A stretch of DNA of 5,737 nucleotides from DASUSF01 sp036375275 (GTDB taxonomy: Bacteria > Pseudomonadota > Alphaproteobacteria > Geminicoccales > Geminicoccaceae): contig DASUSF010000478.1 of NCBI GenBank assembly GCA_036375275.1, forward strand, positions 1 to 5,737, read 5' to 3'. A program made the position numbers and the translations under genes. Of this stretch, positions 1-5,320 are shown piece after piece. The notes under the pieces were generated by a model. It searched no databases, had not been told where the DNA came from, and saw only the letters and a program-made list of their open reading frames with translations. Position 1 is the first letter of the stretch; each line of letters begins with the position of its first letter.

Positions 1-93
1 CAGGCTCGCCTGATGGAAAACCTAGTGCACGCATCGCCTCTGACGAGGGAGCAGACGCATCAAGCCGATCCTTCGATCTGCACCTGCATCATC

Positions 94-107
94 CCGGCCC
101 GGGCCGG
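94..107. repeat. 14-base perfect palindrome (possible operator)
   Basis: CCGGCCCGGGCCGG reads the same on both strands. It has no loop and no following T tract, so it is not a simple terminator. It lies about 260 bases upstream of the first binding-protein gene, inside the gene-free region. A regulator-binding site is possible, but in DNA this GC-rich a palindrome made only of G and C can arise by chance. Confidence 0.25.
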
Positions 108-283
108 ACCCGCCTGCCGCATCTCTCCTCGTCGATAACGCGGAACGACATTAGCAACCGGCGGGAGCCCGTACAACCGAGACCACGGTCCCACGCGCCT
201 ACGAAATCATCGGGCAATTGAGCTTTCCGCCCAGACGTCGTACCCGAGGGTGCAATTCAACCAGGCTGCGAGCGCGCGCGCCC

Positions 284-298
284 CGCGGCCTGGCCGCG
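284..298. repeat. 15-base inverted repeat in the leader of the first gene
   Basis: CGCGGCC and GGCCGCG flank a single T with seven perfect base pairs. The repeat ends about 70 bases before the GTG start of the first tctC-like gene. It could be a dimer-binding operator. As RNA it would need to open some pairs to form a loop, which makes a DNA site the likelier reading. No T tract follows, so a terminator is unlikely. Confidence 0.3.
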
Positions 299-367
299 TG
301 AGACCCGAATCGGTCGCGCCCGTCCCGGTCGCGCAGCTGCGGTGCAAGGTCGCATCCTTGGGATCGA

Positions 368-1276
368 GTGTTGCGGAGATGGTACATGCCCCTGGTCGTC
401 GCGCTCCTCCTGATCCTGGCGCTCGGGGTCGGGCTGCCGATGCCGCCGGCGGGCGCCGAGCAGCCTCGGGCGGAGGAGGACGAGGAGCGCCTGACGCTGC
501 TCGTGCCGGCCGGCGCCGGGGGCGGCACGGACGCCGTCGCACGCCGGCTCGCGCTGCTCCTGAACGAGCCGCTCGGCGTGCCGGTCGACGTGCTGAACCG
601 GCCGGGCGGCGGCGGCGCCGAGGCGATGGAGGCGCTCCGCGGCGCCAGCCCGGACGGCCTCACCCTCGGGATCCTGACCGCCACGGCGCTGCGCGTCGCC
701 GGGCCCGGCGGGTTCGCGCCCCTGCTCCTGTTCAACCTCGACGCGCCGGCGCTGCACCTCCCCGCCGGCCTCGGTGCGGAGGCGCAGGTCGACGCGATCA
801 TCGACGGCGCGATCGCCGCTTCGGGCGGCCCGGCGGGCTCGCTGCCTCACCTCGCGCTCGCCCATCTCGCGGCCGCGCGGGGCGGGCGGCTCCCCCCGTC
901 GAGCTGGCAGCCGGCGGCGGATGGGACGGCCGCGCTTCAGGCGCTCGCCGCCGGCCGCGTCGGGGCGGTCGTGGCGACATCGGACGAGGCGGACGGGCTC
1001 CGGCGCGCCGGCGCGGTGCAGACGATCGGCGGCGAAGCCGCGGGCCTGCCGCGCACGCTCGGCGGCTGGCGCGGGCTGGTCGCGCCCGCGGGGCTTCCCC
1101 GCAGGCGGAGCGAGGCGATCGTCGCCGCCGCCCGGGCAGCGGTCGCGAGCGAGGCCTTCCAGGACTTCCTCGAGATCCGCGGCTACGCCCCGGCCGACCT
1201 CGGACCGGCCGCCTTCGCATCCTTCCTGGAAACCTTCAGCCAGGAGCTGGAACGCGCCGCCCGCGGCCTCGACTGA
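368..1276 (+). CDS. Divergent, shortened TctC/Bug-family periplasmic substrate-binding protein
   Basis: This 302-residue protein is a TctC (Bug) family solute receptor, expected to capture a small, usually carboxylated ligand in the periplasm and present it to the TctA/TctB membrane unit. A signal peptide fits residues 1-30: Arg3-Arg4, a hydrophobic core over 8-23, and an AGA cleavage site before Glu31. A short acidic linker follows (about 31-41). Family blocks are then visible: PAGAGGGTD at 47-55 (the ligand-loop motif), LGVPVDVLNRPGGGG at 69-83, SPDGLTLGIL at 94-103 and WRGLVAPAGLP from Trp234. Between the GGGTD Asp and this Trp it is 28 residues shorter than the paralogue that follows. It lacks the segment matching that protein's YEDYTP and the FPDVPTLKE block. 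Start: GTG at 368 gives a basic signal-peptide n-region and has a weak GGGA ahead. ATG at 386 has a better placed GGAG (375-378) but loses the arginines. Family assignment is firm; function as a working receptor is less certain. Confidence 0.85.
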   Translation: MLRRWYMPLVVALLLILALGVGLPMPPAGAEQPRAEEDEERLTLLVPAGAGGGTDAVARRLALLLNEPLGVPVDVLNRPGGGGAEAMEALRGASPDGLTLGILTATALRVAGPGGFAPLLLFNLDAPALHLPAGLGAEAQVDAIIDGAIAASGGPAGSLPHLALAHLAAARGGRLPPSSWQPAADGTAALQALAAGRVGAVVATSDEADGLRRAGAVQTIGGEAAGLPRTLGGWRGLVAPAGLPRRRSEAIVAAARAAVASEAFQDFLEIRGYAPADLGPAAFASFLETFSQELERAARGLD

Positions 1277-1285
1277 TCCGGATCA
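1274..1285. repeat. 12-base perfect palindrome spanning the stop codon of the first tctC-like gene
   Basis: TGATCCGGATCA is a perfect palindrome whose first three bases are the stop codon. Its right half plus the next two bases, CCGGATCA followed by purines, recurs at 1392-1399 just before the ribosome binding site of the next gene. It has no loop or T tract. It may be a regulator site for the internal control region, or chance. Confidence 0.25.
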
Positions 1286-1322
1286 AGGGGCCCCCCGCCG
1301 ACGGCGTCGGATGCGGCGCGGC

Positions 1323-1350
1323 TTGCGGTTCGGCGGCGGTCGTTTAGATT
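1323..1350 (+). promoter_or_regulatory. Weak candidate internal promoter before the second tctC
   Basis: The 135-base gap between the two binding-protein genes (1277-1411) is long compared with the other gaps in this operon and contains a local AT-rich dip. TTGCGG at 1323-1328 and TAGATT at 1345-1350 are 16 bases apart and match the sigma70 boxes at three and four of six positions. A 10-base palindrome, GCGGCGCCGC (1368-1377), would lie just downstream of a start near 1357, where a repressor could act. A separate promoter would let the canonical receptor be made in excess over the membrane subunits, which is usual for binding-protein systems. The call rests on weak matches. Confidence 0.25.
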
Positions 1351-1398
1351 TCGCCGATCAACGTGGTGCGGCGCCGCTCGAACGGTGCCGGCCGGATC

Positions 1399-1405
1399 AG
1401 GGAGG
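1399..1405 (+). promoter_or_regulatory. Strong ribosome binding site that fixes the start of the second tctC
   Basis: AGGGAGG lies six bases before ATG 1412. The frame is open further upstream, with a possible start at 1385, but that would place this Shine-Dalgarno sequence inside the gene and add nine residues in front of a normal signal peptide. ATG 1412 is therefore preferred. Confidence 0.8.
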
Positions 1406-1411
1406 AACGGC

Positions 1412-2380
1412 ATGATCAGAAAAGCGTCTGCGCTCGCCCTTGCGGCGGCGCTCGCGGCGATGGCGGGCACGGCGGCGGAGGCCGCCTATCCGGAGCGGCC
1501 GATCACCCTCATCGTGCCCTGGGCAGCGGGCGGCGGCACGGACGCCACCGGGCGGATCCTGGCGAGCATGATGGAGCAGGAGCTGGGCGTGCCCGTGAAC
1601 GTCGTGAACCGGACGGGCGGCTCGGGCGTGGTCGGCCACTCGGCGATCGCGACCGCCCAGCCCGACGGCTATACGCTTGGCGTGGTCACGGTCGAGCTCA
1701 CCATGATGCACTGGCAGGGGCTGACCGAGCTCACCTACGAGGACTATACGCCCCTGGCCTTGTACAACGCGGACCCGGCGGGCCTCCAGGTCGCGGCCGA
1801 CAGCGAGTGGCAGACCGCCCAGGACGTGCTCGACGCGATCGAAGCCAGCCCGGGCGAGTACAAGTCCTCCGGCACCGGCCAGGGCGGCATCTGGCACCTG
1901 GCGCTGGCCGGGATGCTGGCCGAAGCCGGCATCGCTCCGGATGCGGCCCCCTGGGTCCCGAGCCAGGGCGCGGCCCCGGCGATGCAGGACCTGGCCGCCG
2001 GTGGCGTCCAGATCGTGACCTGCTCGGTCCCCGAGGCGCAGGCGATGCTCGAGGCGGGGCGGGCCAAGAGCCTGGCGGTGATGGCCGACGAGCGGATCCC
2101 GGCCTTCCCCGACGTGCCGACCCTGAAGGAGGCGACCGGCCTCGACTGGAAGGTCGCGGCGTGGCGCGGGATCGCCGGACCGGCCGGCCTGCCGCAGGAG
2201 GTCTCCGACACGATCACGCCCCTGCTCAAGAAGATCCACGAGAGCGAGCAGTTCAACGACTTCATGGCCCAGCGCGGCTACGGCGTGGTCTGGCGGGACG
2301 CCGAGGGCTTCCACGAGTGGATGGCCGAGAGCGACCAGGCCCTCGGCGAGGTCATGAAGGCGGTCGGGCTCGCCCAGTAG
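1412..2380 (+). CDS. tctC: Tripartite tricarboxylate transporter substrate-binding protein, TctC/Bug family
   Basis: This 322-residue periplasmic receptor captures the transported solute and delivers it to TctA/TctB. Residues 1-24 form a classical Sec signal peptide (MIRK, then an Ala/Leu core, AEA cleavage site before Ala25). The mature protein shows the family pattern: YPERPITLIVPWAAGGGTD (26-44, first ligand loop), LGVPVNVVNRTGG (58-70), QPDGYTLGVV (83-92), YEDYTPLALYN (109-119), an SSGTGQGG-IWHLAL loop in the middle, FPDVPTLKE (232-240) and WRGIAGPAGLP from Trp251. Length and block order are normal for the family. Ligands of this family are commonly di- or tricarboxylates, aromatic acids or amino acids, and the ligand here cannot be read from sequence. 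The downstream lactonase and aldose-dehydrogenase genes point to a sugar or sugar acid. It is paralogous to the preceding gene but much better conserved, so it is probably the main receptor. Confidence 0.93.
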   Translation: MIRKASALALAAALAAMAGTAAEAAYPERPITLIVPWAAGGGTDATGRILASMMEQELGVPVNVVNRTGGSGVVGHSAIATAQPDGYTLGVVTVELTMMHWQGLTELTYEDYTPLALYNADPAGLQVAADSEWQTAQDVLDAIEASPGEYKSSGTGQGGIWHLALAGMLAEAGIAPDAAPWVPSQGAAPAMQDLAAGGVQIVTCSVPEAQAMLEAGRAKSLAVMADERIPAFPDVPTLKEATGLDWKVAAWRGIAGPAGLPQEVSDTITPLLKKIHESEQFNDFMAQRGYGVVWRDAEGFHEWMAESDQALGEVMKAVGLAQ

Positions 2381-2403
2381 CCCCGCCCGCGGCCCTCAGC
2401 TTC

Positions 2404-2410
2404 GGGAGGA
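2404..2410 (+). promoter_or_regulatory. Ribosome binding site supporting a GTG start for tctB
   Basis: GGGAGGA lies seven bases before GTG 2418. No ATG is available near this position, and the Shine-Dalgarno spacing together with the position of the first membrane segment decides the start. The gap from the tctC stop is only 37 bases. Confidence 0.7.
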
Positions 2411-2417
2411 GGGGCAG

Positions 2418-2894
2418 GTGCGCATCAACGACGCCGTGATCGGCAGCGTGCTGATCGTCTTCGCTCTGGCCATGATCGGCGTCACGCGCACCTTCCCCGC
2501 CATGCCCGGCCAGGACTACGGCCCGGCGCTGTTCCCGACCCTGATCGGGATCGGGCTGATCATCACCGGCGCGATCCTCGTCGCGGGCGGCGTGGCGCGG
2601 CGCCGGACCGAGCCCTGGTTCCAGGGCGGCGACTGGCTGCGCTCCCGCCGGCACACCGCCTGCTTCCTTTCGATCATCCTCGGCCTGCTGGCCTACATCC
2701 TGGTCTCGGACTGGCTCGGCTTCATCCTGACCTCGCTGATCCTGCTGACCGTCTGGCTGGTCCTGTTCCGTGGCGGCAAGCCGGTGTCGTCGTTCGTGAT
2801 CGCGCTCGGCGTCACGCTTGCGGTCAACTACGCCTTCACGACCTTTCTCCTGGTCCCGCTGCCGCTCGGGCTGCTCGAGCCGGTCATCTACTGA
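2418..2894 (+). CDS. tctB: Tripartite tricarboxylate transporter small membrane subunit, TctB family
   Basis: This 158-residue inner-membrane protein is the small integral subunit of the TTT complex. It pairs with TctA and is needed for uptake, though its exact role is poorly defined. Hydrophobic segments lie at about 5-22, 37-58, 82-97, 101-117 and 126-146. The segment before the second helix, PGQDYGPALFPTLIG (30-44), is the family signature (P-x-x-x-x-G-P-x-x-F-P). An arginine-rich cytoplasmic-type loop sits at 61-78 (RRR, then RSRR). The C-terminus has the usual VPLPLGLLE ending (146-154). Length is typical of the family. The stop codon TGA overlaps the tctA ATG by one base, so the two membrane subunits are probably translationally coupled, as is common for TTT operons. 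Confidence 0.92.
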   Translation: MRINDAVIGSVLIVFALAMIGVTRTFPAMPGQDYGPALFPTLIGIGLIITGAILVAGGVARRRTEPWFQGGDWLRSRRHTACFLSIILGLLAYILVSDWLGFILTSLILLTVWLVLFRGGKPVSSFVIALGVTLAVNYAFTTFLLVPLPLGLLEPVIY

Positions 2895-4420
2895 TGCCGC
2901 TCTCCGGCTTCGAGACCGCCCTCGGCCTGGTCTTCGACCCCTACGTGCTGCTGGTCATCCTGCTCGCCGCGCTGTTCGGCCTGTTCGTCGGCGCGCTGCC
3001 CGGCCTGACCGCGACCATGGCGACCGCGCTTCTGGTCCCGATCACGTTCTTCATGGACCCGGTGCCGGCGATCGGCGCGATCGTCGCCGCGGTCGCCATG
3101 GCGATCTTCGCGGGCGACATCTCGGGCACGCTGCTCCGCATTCCCGGCACCCCGGCGTCCGCCGCGTATGTGGAAGACGCGCATCGGATGACCCGCAAGG
3201 GCCAGGCCGAGCTGGCGCTCGGCCTCTGCCTCGTCACGTCCGCGATCGGCGGCCTGTTCGGCAGCGCCGTGCTCGCCTTCTCCGCCCCCTCGCTCGCCGA
3301 GGTGGCGCTGCAGTTCAGCTCCTTCGAGTACTTCTGGCTCGCCTGCTTCGGCCTCTCCTGCGCGGTCTTCATCTCCACCGACGCGCCGGTCAAGGGCGTG
3401 GTCTCGCTCCTGATCGGCCTGTTCATCGCGACCATCGGCATCGACATCATCGCGGGCCATCCCCGCTTCTCCTTCGGCAACGTCGAGCTGATGGGCGGGG
3501 TGTCCTTCATCCCGGCGATGATCGGGATGTTCGCGATCGGCGAGATCCTGCGCTTCGCGACCACCACCGGGCCGAAGCTGGAGGTCGCCAGCCAGGCGAT
3601 CGTGCACATCTTCCGCGGCCTCGGGCGCACGCTCTGGCGCTACAAGGTCAACCTGTTCCGGGGCAACCTGATCGGTGTGGCGATCGGGATCCTGCCCGGC
3701 GCCGGCGCCGACATCGCGGCCTGGATCTCCTATGCGGTCGCCAAGCGCTTCTCGAAGGAGCCGGAGAAGTTCGGCACCGGCCATCCGGAAGGGCTGGTCG
3801 ATGCCGGCGCTGCCAACAACTCGGCGCTCGGTGGCGCGTGGGTCCCGGCGCTGGTGTTCGGCATTCCGGGCGACTCGGTGACGGCGATCGTGATCGGCGT
3901 CCTGTACATGAAGAACGTGAACCCGGGGCCGACCGTGCTGCTGCACGCGCCGGAGCTGCTCTATTCCGTGTTCATCGTGTTCTTCCTCGCCAACCTCCTG
4001 ATGCTCCCGCTCGGCTACGCCGCGATCCGCCTGTCGCGGCAGATCCTCAGGGTGCCGCGCGACACCCTGATGCCGATCATCCTGATCTTCTGCATCGTCG
4101 GCGCGTTCGCGATCAACAACACCGTGTTCGGGGTCGGCATCATCCTGGTCCTCGGCGTGGTGGCCTACGTGATGGAGGAGAACGGCTTCCCGATCGCGCC
4201 GGCGATCCTCGGCATCGTGCTCGGCCCGCTGGTCGAGGAGAACTTCATGACCTCGATGATCAAGTCGAACGGCAACCTGATCGGCTTCTTCGAGCGGCCG
4301 ATCGCGGCCGGGCTCGGCGTGGTCACGCTCCTGATCTGGGCCTGGGTGATCATCGCCTGGGCGGTGCGGGCGGCGCGCGCGGGAGGACCGGCGGACGCCG
4401 GCGAGGAACGGGCGGTCTGA
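2894..4420 (+). CDS. tctA: Tripartite tricarboxylate transporter large permease subunit, TctA family
   Basis: This 508-residue polytopic inner-membrane protein is the translocation subunit, thought to import solute using an ion gradient rather than ATP. Family landmarks are present in two halves. The first half has GALPGLTATMATALLVPITF (33-52), then GDISGTLLRIPGTP and the EDAHRMTRKGQAELALGL loop. The second half has GILPGAGADIAAW (265-277) and a long motif beginning at Glu299 with conserved Asn308-Asn309 and the GIPGDS turn (323-328). The paired PG motifs reflect the internal repeat of the family. About ten to twelve hydrophobic segments are evident, with length close to the usual 500. The GIPGDS form, rather than the commoner GIPGS as I recall it, suggests a distinct subfamily. 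ATG is the only sensible start, overlapping the tctB stop. The product pairs with both upstream receptors or with one of them. Confidence 0.94.
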   Translation: MPLSGFETALGLVFDPYVLLVILLAALFGLFVGALPGLTATMATALLVPITFFMDPVPAIGAIVAAVAMAIFAGDISGTLLRIPGTPASAAYVEDAHRMTRKGQAELALGLCLVTSAIGGLFGSAVLAFSAPSLAEVALQFSSFEYFWLACFGLSCAVFISTDAPVKGVVSLLIGLFIATIGIDIIAGHPRFSFGNVELMGGVSFIPAMIGMFAIGEILRFATTTGPKLEVASQAIVHIFRGLGRTLWRYKVNLFRGNLIGVAIGILPGAGADIAAWISYAVAKRFSKEPEKFGTGHPEGLVDAGAANNSALGGAWVPALVFGIPGDSVTAIVIGVLYMKNVNPGPTVLLHAPELLYSVFIVFFLANLLMLPLGYAAIRLSRQILRVPRDTLMPIILIFCIVGAFAINNTVFGVGIILVLGVVAYVMEENGFPIAPAILGIVLGPLVEENFMTSMIKSNGNLIGFFERPIAAGLGVVTLLIWAWVIIAWAVRAARAGGPADAGEERAV

Positions 4421-4439
4421 GGCCGGAAGGACGGACGTC

Positions 4440-5309
4440 ATGAAGGCGGAGATGGTGCTGGCGTGCGGCAACCGCCTGGGCGAGGGGCCGATCTGGGACG
4501 GCCGGCGCGGGCTCCTGTTCTGGGTCGACATCGTCGGCTGCGCGGTCCATGCGTTGGATCCCGAGAGCGGCGAGCACCAGGTCTGGCCGACGCCGGAGCA
4601 CGTCGGCTCGCTCAGCGTGCGCGAGCGGGGCGGGCTCGTGCTCGCGCTCAAGAACGGCTTCGCGACGCTCGATCTCGAGAGCGGCGCGGTCGAGCGCATC
4701 GCCGAAGCCGAGGCGGACAAACCGGACAACCGCTTCAACGACGGCCGCTGCGACCGCCAGGGCCGGTTCCTCGCCGGCTCGCTGCCGTATAGCGAGGACA
4801 AGCCGCTCGGCGCCCTCTGGCGGCTCGACGTCGATCATCGGGCGGAGCCGGTGCTGACCGGGATCACGGTCTCGAACGGGCTGTGCTGGAGCCCGGACGG
4901 GCGGACGATGTACTTCGTCGACACCCCGACCCGCGAGATCGTCGCCTACGACTACGACACCGCGAGCGGGACTCCCTCCTCGCCGCGCCTGTTCCGGAAG
5001 GTCGACGACACCCCCGGCTGGCCCGACGGCTCGGTCACCGACAGCGAGGGGTTCGTCTGGAACGGCGAGTGGGACGGCGCGCGGGTGGTCCGCTACGCGC
5101 CGGACGGCTCGGTCGACCGGGTGATCGAGGTGCCGGCCCGGCGGGCGACCTGCATGGCGCTCGGCGGACCCGACCTCAAGACCCTGTTCATCACCACCGC
5201 CTGGGACCGGATGAGCGAGGCCGACCGCGCCGAGTGGCCGCTGTCCGGGCACCTGTTCGCGGCGCCGGTCGATGTCCCGGGCCTCCCCGACCCGGTCTAT
5301 CGCGGCTGA
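4440..5309 (+). CDS. SMP-30/gluconolactonase-family sugar lactonase
   Basis: This 289-residue cytoplasmic enzyme (no signal peptide) should hydrolyse an aldonolactone to the open-chain aldonate with a divalent metal, the second step of oxidative aldose breakdown. It is a six-bladed beta-propeller of normal length. All four metal-site residues known from human SMP-30 have clear counterparts: Glu15 in LGEGP, Asn100 in RFNDG, Asn146 in SNGL and Asp196 in PDGS. Arg98, next to the Asn of RFNDG, is also kept. The C-terminal GGPDLKTLFITTA and the PLSGHLFAAPVDVPG stretch resemble Caulobacter xylonolactonase (XylC) as I remember it. Candidate substrates are xylono-, arabinono-, galactono- or fucono-lactone, which the sequence does not separate. 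GGAAGGA (4425-4431) lies eight bases before the ATG. The gene begins 19 bases after tctA and ends 11 bases before the dehydrogenase gene, so it is very likely co-transcribed with both. Confidence 0.9.
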   Translation: MKAEMVLACGNRLGEGPIWDGRRGLLFWVDIVGCAVHALDPESGEHQVWPTPEHVGSLSVRERGGLVLALKNGFATLDLESGAVERIAEAEADKPDNRFNDGRCDRQGRFLAGSLPYSEDKPLGALWRLDVDHRAEPVLTGITVSNGLCWSPDGRTMYFVDTPTREIVAYDYDTASGTPSSPRLFRKVDDTPGWPDGSVTDSEGFVWNGEWDGARVVRYAPDGSVDRVIEVPARRATCMALGGPDLKTLFITTAWDRMSEADRAEWPLSGHLFAAPVDVPGLPDPVYRG

Positions 5310-5320
5310 AAGACAGCTCG

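Larger units (their letters stand above)
1..367. other. Upstream region without a convincing gene; probable regulatory leader of the operon
   Basis: No reading frame here looks like a recognisable protein. Frame 1 is open from the left edge to TAA at 136-138 and frame 2 ends with TGA at 11-13, so either could be the tail of an upstream gene, but the fragments are too short to identify. The first 250 bases are visibly less GC-rich than the coding DNA that follows, as expected of an intergenic control region. It holds a short inverted repeat at the very edge (1-12, five-base arms around TC), a 14-base perfect palindrome (94-107), a 15-base inverted repeat (284-298) and repeated GGTCGC hexamers at 312, 327 and 348. 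A weak sigma70-like pair is possible (TTGAGC 218-223, TACCCG 241-246, 17-base spacer), but the second box matches poorly. The operon promoter and operator presumably lie here, though I cannot place them firmly. Confidence 0.5.

Noticed and set aside
1..34. Minus-strand ATG at 34-32 open to the left edge, as the start of a divergent gene
   Set aside because: Only about 11 codons are visible and the upstream GAGG is too near the ATG. Nothing can be identified from so little sequence.
60..122. Minus-strand 20-codon mini-frame with GAGGAG just before its ATG, as a possible leader peptide
   Set aside because: The Shine-Dalgarno-like sequence is only about two bases from the ATG, too close to work well, and the frame runs through the 94-107 palindrome. 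There is no further support.
1298..1310. CCGAC-GGC-GTCGG hairpin as a transcription terminator after the first gene
   Set aside because: The stem is only five pairs and no T tract follows, so it does not meet the pattern of an intrinsic terminator.
250..1347. Plus-strand 365-codon frame overlapping the first tctC-like gene in another frame
   Set aside because: The product is an Arg/Ala/Gly/Pro-rich shadow without domains, whereas the frame starting at 368 has a signal peptide and TctC blocks.
1397..2314. Minus-strand open frame opposite the second tctC
   Set aside because: Antisense shadow: no recognisable domain and biased Gly/Arg/His composition, opposite a well-supported gene.
1363..2439. 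Plus-strand 358-codon frame overlapping the second tctC
   Set aside because: Out-of-frame shadow, rich in Arg and Gly, lacking any family motif. The tctC frame is strongly supported.
2818..4443. Plus-strand 541-codon frame overlapping tctA
   Set aside because: Arg/Asp/His-rich shadow that is not hydrophobic. The tctA frame has the expected membrane segments and motifs.
2888..4801. Very long open frame on the minus strand (637 codons) opposite tctA and the lactonase gene
   Set aside because: Its product is a low-complexity run rich in Arg, Asp, Glu, His and Ala with no fold-like pattern. It is what a GC-rich gene gives when read antisense. The plus-strand genes beneath it carry clear family motifs and ribosome binding sites.
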